Shown here: positions 27,205 through 35,512 of the stretch, piece after piece
Position numbering within the stretch: the first letter of the stretch is position 1
Layout of the letters: each line of letters opens with the position of its first letter
Assembly (NCBI RefSeq): GCF_001311135.1
Contig: NZ_BBAG01000030.1
Location: 1 to 39,174, forward strand
Reading direction: 5' to 3'
DNA length: 39,174 bases
Source: Secundilactobacillus paracollinoides DSM 15502 = JCM 11969
GTDB taxonomy: Bacteria > Bacillota > Bacilli > Lactobacillales > Lactobacillaceae
Position numbers and translations under genes: made by a program
Notes under the pieces: model-generated
Database searches by the model: none
Seen by the model: the letters and a program-made list of their open reading frames with translations, nothing else
Told to the model about the DNA's origin: nothing

Positions 27205-28043
27205 TTATAACGCGTAAAACCCTAACGGATGCACTGTGTACGCTGCTGCCATTTGACCAATTGTCTCAAATAAAAGGGCCTTTTGGGCAAACGTCCCGGA
27301 GACTTCGATGTAGAACGAATAAATACCAATCTTTTGCCGCGTTGGCAATGACATGATGGTGACCAAGTTCAGGCCAGCATCCGCCAAGTGGGTCAAAATT
27401 TCCCGCAGGACGCCTGGTTGTTCGGTTGGCGGTGTCACGAACATCGGAAATTTGAAGGCTGTCGTCGGCGCTTCAGTGCCATCAGGTGCGGTGAGGGAAG
27501 CCGGTTCCTTCTTAAAAATGATAAAGCGGGTGGCGTTATCATCCTGGTCGGCCACGTTATCCTGCAAAAGTGGAAAATCCAGGGCTGCCATTTGGGATTG
27601 CGGCACAATGGCTGCGTCACCAGTATCACCAGCTTGGAGTTTTTCCAGCGAGGTCATGTTGGAGGAAGTCGTGATAATTTCCGCCTGGGGCAGGTTAGCC
27701 AACAAGTTCTGACATTGCCCCTCCGTTTTAAATTGGACGAAAATGCGTTTGATTTTCGCCATGTCGTCGACCCTGGCTGCGAGACCGAAGTTGACGGGGA
27801 CGGTGACTTCGCCGAGTTCAGTGACATCAGCGGATTGTAGGCGTTGCAGGGTTGCCAACACGAAGCCATCTAACTGGTTTTCTAGTGGTAACAGACCTAG
27901 TCCATCCGGCGCGACCGAATTGTAGACCAGGTCAAAGGTCGGGTGGTAGTCAGGCGCAATGTTAAGTTCGGGATGGCGCGCACTAAAAACTTGTGAGGCT
28001 GCGTCCGTGAAGGTGCCAGCGGACCCAGGACAGATAATTTCAT
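27205..28043 (-). CDS. pheA: Prephenate dehydratase (one frameshift)
   Basis: Converts prephenate to phenylpyruvate in phenylalanine synthesis. The frame from ATG 28043 breaks at about 28015; adding one C gives LGPAGTFTDAASQVFSARHP, the family N-terminus. Then come LLPLENQLDGFV, TTSSNMTSLEKLQ, GDAAIVPQSQ and the DDNATRFIIF region. An ACT regulatory domain for phenylalanine feedback follows (PGVLREILTHLADAGLNLV, TRQKIGIYSFYIEVSG). Repaired length is about 280 residues. No other aromatic-pathway genes are near. Confidence 0.85.
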
Positions 28044-28227
28044 GAGGATACTTCTTTCTATAGTAGGGTGTGCAAAATAAGTGAATTTGTCATGTAACCG
28101 ATAACAACCTCGTCGTTTCAATTAAGGTTCACTATCCCTATTACACCACAGCTCAGAAGCCAGAGCAACTTAATTTACACTTGGGCATAAACGTGGCAAA
28201 ATGTATGAATCAAAGGGGGAATCGCTG

Positions 28228-28596
28228 ATGACAAACTTAGAAATGACACAGGGTGTCCAAACCCGATTGAAGAACCGGCTGACATCGGATGACCGGTTAA
28301 TTCTTGATTTTGACGATGGGGTTGGACCATACTCCAAGGTGGGTGTCTGCTCACTGGAAGTCAGTTTCCGTTTTCTCATCGTCAACAAGGACGCTGTGGA
28401 TCCAGTCTATGATGAGACCCTCGACAGTCCGGTTGGCCAAGTCCACATCAAGGGCTATGCAGATAGCTATTTAAATGAAGCCCCAAAGCTTGCGTTGAGC
28501 CACTTTGGCTTGATTCAGTTATCGTCAGCGGTTGGCGTTTTAGACACCAACGTTGCGATTATTGACCATCCCGAAGCCTTGATTGAAACGAAGTAA
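28228..28596 (+). CDS. HesB/YadR-family iron-sulfur biosynthesis-like protein
   Basis: A 122-residue protein of the Fe-S_biosyn fold, resembling the short lactobacillal members with LILDFDDGVGPYSKVGVCSL at residues 24-43. Only one clear cysteine is visible (GVCSL), not the three of classical A-type scaffolds, so an Fe-S role is uncertain. ATG 28228 is chosen because GGGGGA lies seven bases before it; the frame opens nine codons earlier without a site. A terminator follows at once. Confidence 0.7.
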   Translation: MTNLEMTQGVQTRLKNRLTSDDRLILDFDDGVGPYSKVGVCSLEVSFRFLIVNKDAVDPVYDETLDSPVGQVHIKGYADSYLNEAPKLALSHFGLIQLSSAVGVLDTNVAIIDHPEALIETK

Positions 28597-28599
28597 TTT

Positions 28600-28642
28600 A
28601 AAACGACCCTGATTGGCGGTTGCCAGTCTTGGTCGTTTTTTT
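28600..28642 (+). terminator. Intrinsic terminator
   Basis: AAAACGACC pairs with GGTCGTTTT, with the inner stem ATTGGC / GCCAGT, and ends TTTTTTT. Confidence 0.8.
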
Positions 28643-28679
28643 ATGTTTCTTTATGGTTGGAAACAAGGGTCGTAAGTTC

Positions 28680-29058
28680 AATACTTTGTGGGTTAGTCCG
28701 CTGCATTCCGCAATTCGGCAGGCCGTCGTAGTGGCTCGCGACTGAGCTAACTCGATTTCTGCTGCGCAGCTCTCGAGTGGATCTCAGTCGCCTCGCACAT
28801 CAGTAACCGACCAAAGTACGGTCGCCAACTGATGTCGACACCATGACAACCTGCCGAATTGGGCCATTACACTGACGTTGAGCTCACTTGTTACCGATAA
28901 ATAAGCATCAAAATGGCGTTAAATCAGGTTTGCAAAGAATCCGCCCTTGACTGCTAATGCGGACATTGACAGCAATGCTTCTCATGGTGTGCCAGTTAAG
29001 GTTAACAATTGATTGACAGGTATCAGGACATCACTTATGAAGTATTACCATCCATAGT
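28680..29058 (-). repeat. Family B repeat, copy 3
   Basis: Complete reverse complement of copy 1 in both core and flanks. The core ends are CAATTCGGCAG (28711-28721) and CTGCCGAATTG (28851-28861), which differ from copy 1 at two positions in each arm yet remain a perfect inverted repeat. Beyond the arm, GACATCACTTAT is shared with copy 2. Confidence 0.85.
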
Positions 29059-29075
29059 GACAATTGTAGGGATTG

Positions 29076-29372
29076 TAGGGTTGAAAAAGAGTCTCTATTA
29101 GCTGGACTTAAAAAGTATAGTAAATTGCGATTCCCATTTAAGACAATAAAAATCACCCAACTACGAGAATGTAGAGGGTGATTTTTGGGAGATTAGTTTA
29201 CTGAATATTTCTTGCAACGTGGGGTAATCACACATTGCCGAAACGTGTTCCAGGAGGCAAGGAGTTGCACCTAAGTGACTTCCGGTTCAAAATCCAAACC
29301 CGGGATTTTAAACCGAAAGTCACTTAGGCTCCACTCCTTAACCGCCTCCTTCCGCACTCTTGCACTCTCTAG
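29076..29372. repeat. Duplicated terminator-plus-hairpin block, copy II
   Basis: Counterpart of 21821-22124. Contains the terminator AAAAATCACCCAACTAC / GTAGAGGGTGATTTTT (about 29149-29186) and family A copy 7a. Confidence 0.85.
29223..29372 (-). repeat. Family A hairpin element, copy 7a
   Basis: Nearly identical to copy 6 (inner stem GCCTAAGTGACTTTCGGTTT, loop CGGGTTT). Arranged head-to-tail with copy 7b. Confidence 0.9.
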
Positions 29373-29508
29373 GCTACCGTGCCGAAACGAGTTGCACAAA
29401 CCAAAGACTTGCACAGAAGCGGACGATGTTACAAAATCCAAACCCGGGATTTTATAACATCGTCCGCTTCTGCTCCAGTCTTTAACCGGTTTGTTCCACT
29501 CTCTTATA
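29373..29508 (-). repeat. Family A hairpin element, copy 7b
   Basis: Begins GAGAGTGGAAC at the glnQ stop. Lower arm AAAGACT / AGTCTTT, inner stem GCAGAAGCGGACGATGTTAT, loop CGGGTTT. Stems resemble copy 3 but differ in the middle (GGACGATG versus GGACTCTG) with matching changes in the other arm. Confidence 0.9.
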
Positions 29509-30241
29509 CATTCAACACCTTATTCAAGAAATCCTGCAACCGCGGATTCTTCGGGTGGTCAAACACCTCTTCTGGCGTCCCTTGTTCCTGAATATTCCCG
29601 TCATCCACAAAGACGACCCGGTCGGCCACTTCCTTTGCAAAGCCCATTTCGTGGGTCACGACGATCATGGTCATGCCCTGCTTTGCCAGCGTCTTCATAA
29701 CGGCCAACACATCACCGACCATTTCGGGGTCCAGGGCTGAGGTTGGTTCGTCAAACAGCATGATGTCTGGGTTCATCGCGAGTGCCCGGGCAATGGCCAC
29801 TCGTTGTTGCTGGCCACCGGAGAGGGATTGCACGCGAGCGTCGAATTTCTCCTCCAGACCAACCGTTGCCAACAGGTGCTTGGCTTGTTTTTCGGCACCG
29901 GCCTTATCCGATTTCTTCAGTTCCGTTGGCGCCAACATGATGTTTTCGCCAACCGTTAAATTATTAAACAGGTTAAAGTGTTGGAACACCATGCCGATGT
30001 TTTCACGCACCTTATTGATATCCGTTTTTGAGTCCGCAATGTCGTAGCCGTCGATGACGATTGAGCCAGACGTTGGGGCTTCCAACTTGTTTAACGTCCG
30101 TAACAGGGTACTTTTCCCGGAACCAGAAGGGCCGATAATGACGACCACTTCGTTGTTTTCCACTTACAGGTTGATGCCCTTCAGCACTTCATTATCACCG
30201 TATGTTTTAACGAGATCCGTTACTTTTAATCGTGTGCTCAT
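29504..30241 (-). CDS. glnQ: Glutamine-type ABC transporter ATP-binding protein (in-frame nonsense at codon 26)
   Basis: Cytosolic ATPase of a polar amino acid uptake system. Walker [11 protein letters not shown]-loop VFQHFNLF, signature LSGGQQQR, Walker [13 protein letters not shown] and the H-loop THEM are all present. The full gene starts at ATG 30241, overlapping the permease stop by ATGA. Codon 26 is TAA (30164-30166), between GINL and VENNEVVV, where relatives have an acidic residue (GAA would be one change). A GTG follows directly and could allow reinitiation, but the product would lack the first strand and the aromatic A-loop. Normal length is 245 residues. Confidence 0.88.
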
Positions 30242-31681
30242 AGCTTACTCCTTTTCTGAACCCAATTAGACAGCCATGTCAGGAGGGTAATGATGACCAG
30301 GTAAATGATGGCGATGATCGTCCAAACTTTGAAGCCTTCAAGATTTCGAGCGATGATGATCTTCCCGGTCTGCGTCAGTTCAAGAATGCCAATGATGGAG
30401 AGAATCGAGGTATCCTTCAGTGTAATGATGAATTGGTTGATAAACGATGGAATCATGATTCGAATGCCTTGTGGCAAAATGACTTTGCGCATGGCGCGAC
30501 CAAACGGCAATCCGAGGCTACGGACTGCTTCCATTTGACCGGAGTCGACGGCGTTAATGCCACCCTTAACGAAGGCTGCAATGTAGGCCCCTTCGTTAAA
30601 CATCAGCGTGATGATCCCAGCAACGAATGCTGGAATCTTCTGGCCAGTCAAACTTGGAATACCGGTATAGATGAACAGCGCCAGAACCAACAGCGGCAAC
30701 CCACGGAAAATGTAAATTAAGGTGGTTGATAGGCCGTTTAGGAACTTATTTGGGAAAACACCCATGAGGCCGACGAGGACCCCGAAAATCGTGGCAAATA
30801 TAATAGAAACAACGGTTAACCACAGCGTTTCCTTGAACCCTGTCCAGAGAGCTGATTTATTTTGTTTGATCAACCCGATGAAACTGCGGTCGGAGGTGCT
30901 GTCGCTATCCTTGGAGGCGTCCTTGCCTAAGTATTTCTCAGTGATCTTCTTATATTGACCATTGGCTTTTAGATCGGCGAGACCTTTATTGAAGGACTTC
31001 AACAATTTTTGGTTGTGCCCCTTTTCGACGGCAAACCCATAAGAACCGTTTTCAGCAGGTTTCGTGACGATTTTAAGTTGAGTGCCTTGCTTGATCCCGT
31101 AACGCATGACGGGCGAGTCTTCGAAACAGGCAATTGAGTTACCAGTGGTCACATCTTCATACATATTATTAGAGTCGTCAAACGTGACGACTTTAAAGCC
31201 GTACTTATTTTTGATGCTGTTAGCGTAGTCGGCGCCGGAAGTCCCGGTCTTAACAGCAACCTTCTTGCCGCGTAACTGACTGAGCTTGGTAACCTTACTG
31301 TTCTTAGCAACGGCCATGACAACGCCAGAAGTAAAGTAGGGTTTGGAGAAGTCAAACGTAGCTTCCCGTTCCTTAGTGATACTCATCCCGGCAATGACCC
31401 CGTCCAGCTGGCCAGACTGCACAGCCTGAACGGCGGCGTTGAAGCCCACCGGTTTGATCTGAACTTTGAACCTTGATCCTTGGCAATGGCACGCATCAGG
31501 TCCATGTCGATCCCGACGTATTTGTTTTGCTTGTTCGCAAATTCAAACGGGGGAAAGGTGACGTCGGTCCCAATGGTGTAGGTCGTCTCGGCTTGGCAGG
31601 CGTTGGCGAAAGATTAAATGTCAAAAGACACGCGAAAAAAACAGAAAGGGCAGCAACAACACCCCAAAATGTGCGTTTCAT
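30238..31681 (-). CDS. glnP: Glutamine-type ABC transporter substrate-binding/permease fusion (two frameshifts)
   Basis: An N-terminal signal segment (MKRTFWGVVAALSVFFACLL) is followed by a periplasmic-binding domain (YTIGTDVTFPPFEF, GVIAGMSITKEREATFDFS) and then a permease domain (TLWLTVVSIIFATIFGVLVG, with the EAA-type loop EAVRSLGLPFGRAMRKVILPQ). This one-chain layout is that of the lactic-acid-bacterial GlnP. Breaks near 31612 and 31472 are each closed by one base (GDV part: ACQAETTYTIGTD; AKDQGFKVQIKPVGFN). AAGGAGG precedes ATG 31681. Repaired length is about 481 residues. It pairs with glnQ in one operon. Confidence 0.88.
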
Positions 31682-31763
31682 GAATAGTTTGCCTCCTTAA
31701 TCATGTTATGTAACGTAACATTGTGACTTTTCTTAGTTTAACAGAAAGTTTTAATAAAGTATA

Positions 31764-31900
31764 GAGCGCGGAGGAAGGGCGGTTAAGGAGCGGAGCCTAA
31801 GGGGACTTTGACATAAAGGCCCGGGCTTGGCCTTTGTGTCGAAGTCCCCTTAGGTGCAGCTCCTTGCTTCGGGAGCGCGTTTAGGCTATGTAGGAGTAGA
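31764..31900 (+). repeat. Family A hairpin element, copy 8
   Basis: Begins TAGAGCGCGGAGG. Lower arm AAGGAGC / GCTCCTT with GGTT bulge, inner stem GCCTAAGGGGACTTTGACAT, loop CGGGCTT, tail GGGAGCGCGTTTAGGC. This is the only copy without a sense-strand gene before it. Confidence 0.88.
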
Positions 31901-32019
31901 AGACAGCTGCCTTCAAAACCCTATAAGCTAGTAAACCAAAGCCTTGGAGTAAAAAGCGGCTAAGAAATTATCTTCTGATATGCAACATGAACAAAAGAAG
32001 ATTCTAACCCGCCAATCAA
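31901..32019. other. Unassigned intergenic stretch
   Basis: AT-rich sequence between hairpin copy 8 and the hydratase terminator. I see no gene or clear signal. Confidence 0.4.
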
Positions 32020-32057
32020 AAAACAGCCCCGCGACTAATCGCTCAGAGCTGTTTTCC
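32020..32057 (-). terminator. Probable terminator of the hydratase transcript
   Basis: AAAACAGCTC pairs with GAGCTGTTTT-type arms in an imperfect hairpin that ends in TTTT on the minus strand, about 75 bases past the hydratase stop. Confidence 0.55.
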
Positions 32058-32105
32058 ATAGTATGTGTGAACTACTCAAATTTCTTTAAAGGAGGGTTTT
32101 CATTA

Positions 32106-32132
32106 ATGACGAAACAAAGCTCAACTCAATAA
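32106..32132 (+). other. Orphan ribosome binding site with an 8-codon frame
   Basis: TTTAAAGGAGGG is correctly spaced before ATG 32106, but the frame (MTKQSSTQ) stops after eight codons, one base before the convergent hydratase end. It looks like the start of a deleted gene or a tiny leader peptide. Confidence 0.3.
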
Positions 32133-32133
32133 A

Positions 32134-32949
32134 CTAACGGTTAACATGCAACATCACGTTGCTAAGCCCCTTATCAAAGGTGGCTTTCCATTCGCCCTTA
32201 GTCAATGATTCTGGCAACAGGAACGTCCCACTGGAAACACGTTGACCAGCTTTGAGCGGCATTCCCTGTGACTCCAATTTCTCCACTAACCACTTCAAGG
32301 ACTTCAACGGGTTACCGAGAACTTCTGAGGAAGCGCCGTCCTTCAATTTCTTCCCATCATGGAAGAGTTCACAATGGACGTTTGCGAGATCATCAACTGA
32401 TTCAAATAACGCATTAGTATCTACCTAAGTGCCATAAGCGACGTAGCCACCAACAGCGGCGTCCGCCATCACGAGGTACTTAGAGAGGCTTGGGAACCAG
32501 TCGGCAAAACGTGAATCGGGGACTTCAACGGCTGGGGCAACCTTTGTTTTACGCATGAGGTCTTCTAATGAATCGTTGGCTGATAAGTCTTCTTTTGCCG
32601 TGAAGAGCATTTCTACTTCGGCTAAGGGATCCATGACTTGGTCGGCATCAACAGTGACGGGCGATTGTACGAAGTGGCTGGCAACCTGAGCGCCGTATAG
32701 TGGGCTGTCGGAGTCAAACATGTCTTGCGTTTGTTTGCTGGTTAAGGATACTTTGTAGCCGCCGACCGTCTCGTTTTTTAATGCAGTCAGTTGTCGTTGA
32801 ACGCGGTAGGCGCTATCCTCATCGGTGAGTTGACCGTCGAAGTCAGCCATGGTTAATGACTTGTGGGTCGTGTAGGCATCGAATAATTGGTTGGCGACGG
32901 TTGCTTCAGTTTCTGATAATTGTTGTTTGTTTAATACTTGTTCACTCAT
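32134..32949 (-). CDS. 2-keto-4-pentenoate hydratase (MhpD)-family protein (in-frame amber)
   Basis: Fumarylacetoacetase-fold hydratase/decarboxylase family. Visible are SLTMADFDGQLTDEDSAYRVQ, GYKVSLTSKQTQDMF, the metal-binding region PLAEVEMLFTAKEDL and, after the break, SSGTFLLPESL. An in-frame TAG (32425-32427) lies between GGYVAYGT and VDTNALFESVDDLANVHCEL; both sides are in the same frame and together give the normal length of about 271 residues. This is a substitution, unlike the deletions elsewhere. GGAGGTC precedes ATG 32949. It lies about 330 bp downstream of an Ile T-box. The substrate is unknown. Confidence 0.8.
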
Positions 32950-32968
32950 GGGCGAGACCTCCGTATGG

Positions 32969-33177
32969 TATGTGTCTAAAATTTAGTGTGCTAACAATGT
33001 TCTATGTGCTGCTATGTGTGACTCGCCGGTGTCCCGAAAACGATTCAGGATTGATATGTTGTGGCGAGTTTTATGAGAAATGACACTTCATTAACGATAT
33101 GTGTTGGTGCGCTATGTGATTGTTGAAAACGATATGTGTTGTGACGGATACTATGTGTTAACGCTGGTACTATGTGT
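32969..33177. repeat. Cluster of nine TATGTGT-like heptamers
   Basis: TATGTGT or one-mismatch forms start at 32969, 33003, 33013, 33055, 33098, 33113, 33133, 33153 and 33171. Several spacings are near 10, 20 or 42 bases. They fill the leader between the T-box and the hydratase and overlap the small ORF. Confidence 0.7.
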
Positions 33178-33236
33178 GTGTTGCTCATAATCTGAATGTC
33201 GCTTTTGTCGTCTGAGACCATAATGCCATCTTCCAT
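33045..33236 (-). CDS. Small ORF between the Ile T-box and the hydratase (63 residues)
   Basis: ATG 33236 is behind GGTGGTGAGG, a good ribosome binding site just past the T-box terminator. The peptide is unusual: a short acidic N-terminus (MEDGIMVSDDKSDIQIM), then repeated Thr/Ser-His pairs (NTHIV, LTHS, SHS, PTHIV) that arise from the TATGTGT repeats. I do not recognise it. It may be a leader peptide, a remnant or chance. Confidence 0.35.
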   Translation of the reverse strand: MEDGIMVSDDKSDIQIMSNTHIVPALTHSIRHNTYRFQQSHSAPTHIVNEVSFLIKLATTYQS

Positions 33237-33278
33237 TTTTCCTCACCACCTTAAGTTATGTAAATTGAATTTGAATGA

Positions 33279-33575
33279 CGAAAAAGCGCCCTTAAATGCA
33301 AACGAGTTGCAAGTAAGGACGCTTTCACGTGGTACCACCTTAATTTATAATTTCAGGACTGAAATTACCTCTCACGTACGGCATTGCTGCGATACGCTTG
33401 GCACGATAATGGGTGCACCCAACGTGTTCTACTTCCGATTCAACGGGTTCGGCACGCAGCTCGGAGATGATCATCGGTTGCGTTCGTAGACTGCTTTTCA
33501 CCACCCAGCAGCTCTCTAACTACGAAACGGAATTGATGTTTCTCGTCAACGCCTTTCATTCAAATTTAATGATTG
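33279..33575 (-). promoter_or_regulatory. T-box leader, isoleucine specifier (AUC)
   Basis: On the minus strand stem I has TTAGAGAGCTGC and GGGTGGTGAAAAGCAG. The specifier strand reads GATG-ATC-A-TCTCCGAG, with ATC at 33471-33469. The T-box AAGGTGGTACCACG (33342-33329) is followed by the terminator GCGTCCTTACTTGCA / TGCATTTAAGGGCGC and TTTTTC, ending near 33279. Confidence 0.88.
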
Positions 33576-33580
33576 GCATT

Positions 33581-33609
33581 AATTTACACCCTGTTTTGGA
33601 AGGTGTCAA
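33581..33609 (-). promoter_or_regulatory. Promoter of the Ile T-box leader
   Basis: On the minus strand TTGACA, a 17-nt spacer and TAAATT. Confidence 0.75.
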
Positions 33610-34004
33610 CAGCTAAATGGCAAAAAGATTAGAAAATATGAGAAATGATTAATCTCAAGTGCTAGTGCGGTGGGCGTTTGGCTTCAGTCAAATTTTTTCT
33701 TAAATCGAGATAGTTACTGGTCATTCACCTAGTGATGGTGTATTCTGTTAACTCTTAGTAAGCGACCTGTTACAAAACAGTCATCTACCTAGGCCATCGT
33801 TGTTGGATTACAGGCTTATTATCCGCTTCCAACAGCGATGCGACGACCGTTGTCGCTTATCAGGGTCGTGCGCCTCATGCGCATCCATGGTATACTTTTA
33901 CCAACAAATCACGAAAAATGTCTATTATCACGCCCATGATTGTATCTAAACGAGTGGGCCGCGGAATCTTTGAACGGATCCAACGGAAGAGAGGGAATCC
34001 CCTG
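33610..34004. other. Intergenic region with a long hairpin
   Basis: CATCGTTGTTGGA (33793-33805) pairs with TCCAACAGCGATG near 33826-33838, followed by GCGAC / GTCGC. TGGTATACTTTT near 33890 may hold a -10 for the C39-like gene. Otherwise I see nothing. Confidence 0.4.
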
Positions 34005-35512
34005 ATGAAACTATCACAATTTATCTTGGGCACAGCGCTTGGTTTAGCGGCCGGTGCAGTTGCCTTTTACTATAAGAAGAATACCGACGTTCTGGCACCA
34101 GAACGCTTGAGCAACACCCGAATTTTTGACGATTTTTCAGCCGTTGATCTGCAACGGTTTGGCAAACAGCTGTCCTATGCGGCTGCCGATAACAGTGCCC
34201 TCGTGCTCGAACAGCACGATGATGCCTATGTGGCAGAAGGCATCCTGTTAACCCCGGCGTTTAAACTGACCAGTTTTAAAACGCTTGTCGTTTCCTGGAA
34301 CGCGCTGACCCCACGGGGTACCAGTGTGGACGTCTCTGCGCAGGTCTTAGTGGATGGCGAATGGTCGAAGTGGCATTCTTGGGGCATTGGTCAGCCAGCC
34401 AACCGAGTGCGAGCGCTGTGGAAGACACGATCGACCCGTTAGCAAGTCTTGACACGGATACACTCACAACGTCGGGGACGGCAACCGAAGTTCGGCTGCG
34501 CGTTAAACTGCATTCTGACGATGCCACCCAGACGCCGGTGTTGAAATTGCTGGCAGCCAGTGTGAAGCCGTTGAACCGCGATTTAACGGCGGATGACCAC
34601 CCAATCGAACTGGATAAGGTCATCTCGGCACCTGCGTACTCGCAAGAGATCCGTGACCCTAAATTGGCGCCGGGGATCTGCAGTCCAACAACAGTTTCGA
34701 TGGCTGTTAACCGGCAAAATGCAGATATTTTACCCGAAGAAGCCGCCTTACGGAACTATGATGAGACCTACGATGGGTTTGGCAACTGGTCGTTTAGCAC
34801 GGCGTTAGCTGGGAGTCTCGGGTACCACGCCTATACCGCGTTTACCACGATGAATGGTCTGCGACACCTGATTGCTGATGGCTATCCAGTCGGTGTCAGC
34901 GTGCAGTACACGAATGATCCGAACCAAACGGATCTGCCATACGTCAAAGGGACGCCGGGCAGCACTTACGGTCATTTGTTGCTGGTCACTGGGTTTACGA
35001 AAATTGACGGTGTGGACTACGTTGCTGTCAATGATTCGTATGCGGATGACGACGCGACAGCTAAACGGTTCTACCGCCTAGACCAATTCTCCAAAGCTTG
35101 GGCGTCACGCGTGGCGTACATCATTGAAGAAAACTATCCGGGATATGAGCGCTTGATGCAGCCGTCACGGATCACGGTGACGCTGTTACCAGACGATGAC
35201 CTGCAGCACTATACCGTTTGCGAAAACGATAATCTGCGGCCGCTAACACCGACCCAGTACGAAAAAACGTCTCATTTTGACGAAGAGACGATGACCGTTG
35301 CCTACTGCTTCAACGATGACGGCAACAAGGCCAGTCTTGCCAACCAGCATATCTACTATGCGGATGTTGACGACCAGGGCCGGATCATTTTGGATGTGAA
35401 GGCGCTGAAGCTCAAACATCCCGCAGCCACTGAACTGACGGTCTACGTTGCACGATTGGCAGCACCAACGCTGACGGCAACGATTAATTTGGATGAGATC
35501 CATGCAGACTAA
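34005..35512 (+). CDS. Membrane-anchored or secreted C39-like cysteine peptidase (one frameshift)
   Basis: An N-terminal signal or anchor helix (FILGTALGLAAGAVAFYY) is followed by a beta-rich domain of about 200 residues, then a C39-like papain-fold domain with the nucleophile in PGICSPTTVSMAV, the His in YGHLLLVTGF and the Asn/Asp in YVAVNDSYAD. A further beta-rich tail follows. The frame breaks near 34382, where one G restores WHSWGHWSASQPSASAVED. Repaired length is about 502 residues. ATG 34005 is preferred over an upstream opening because it starts right before the signal helix. It overlaps the amidase gene by 11 bases, so the two probably act together in the cell envelope. Confidence 0.75.
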
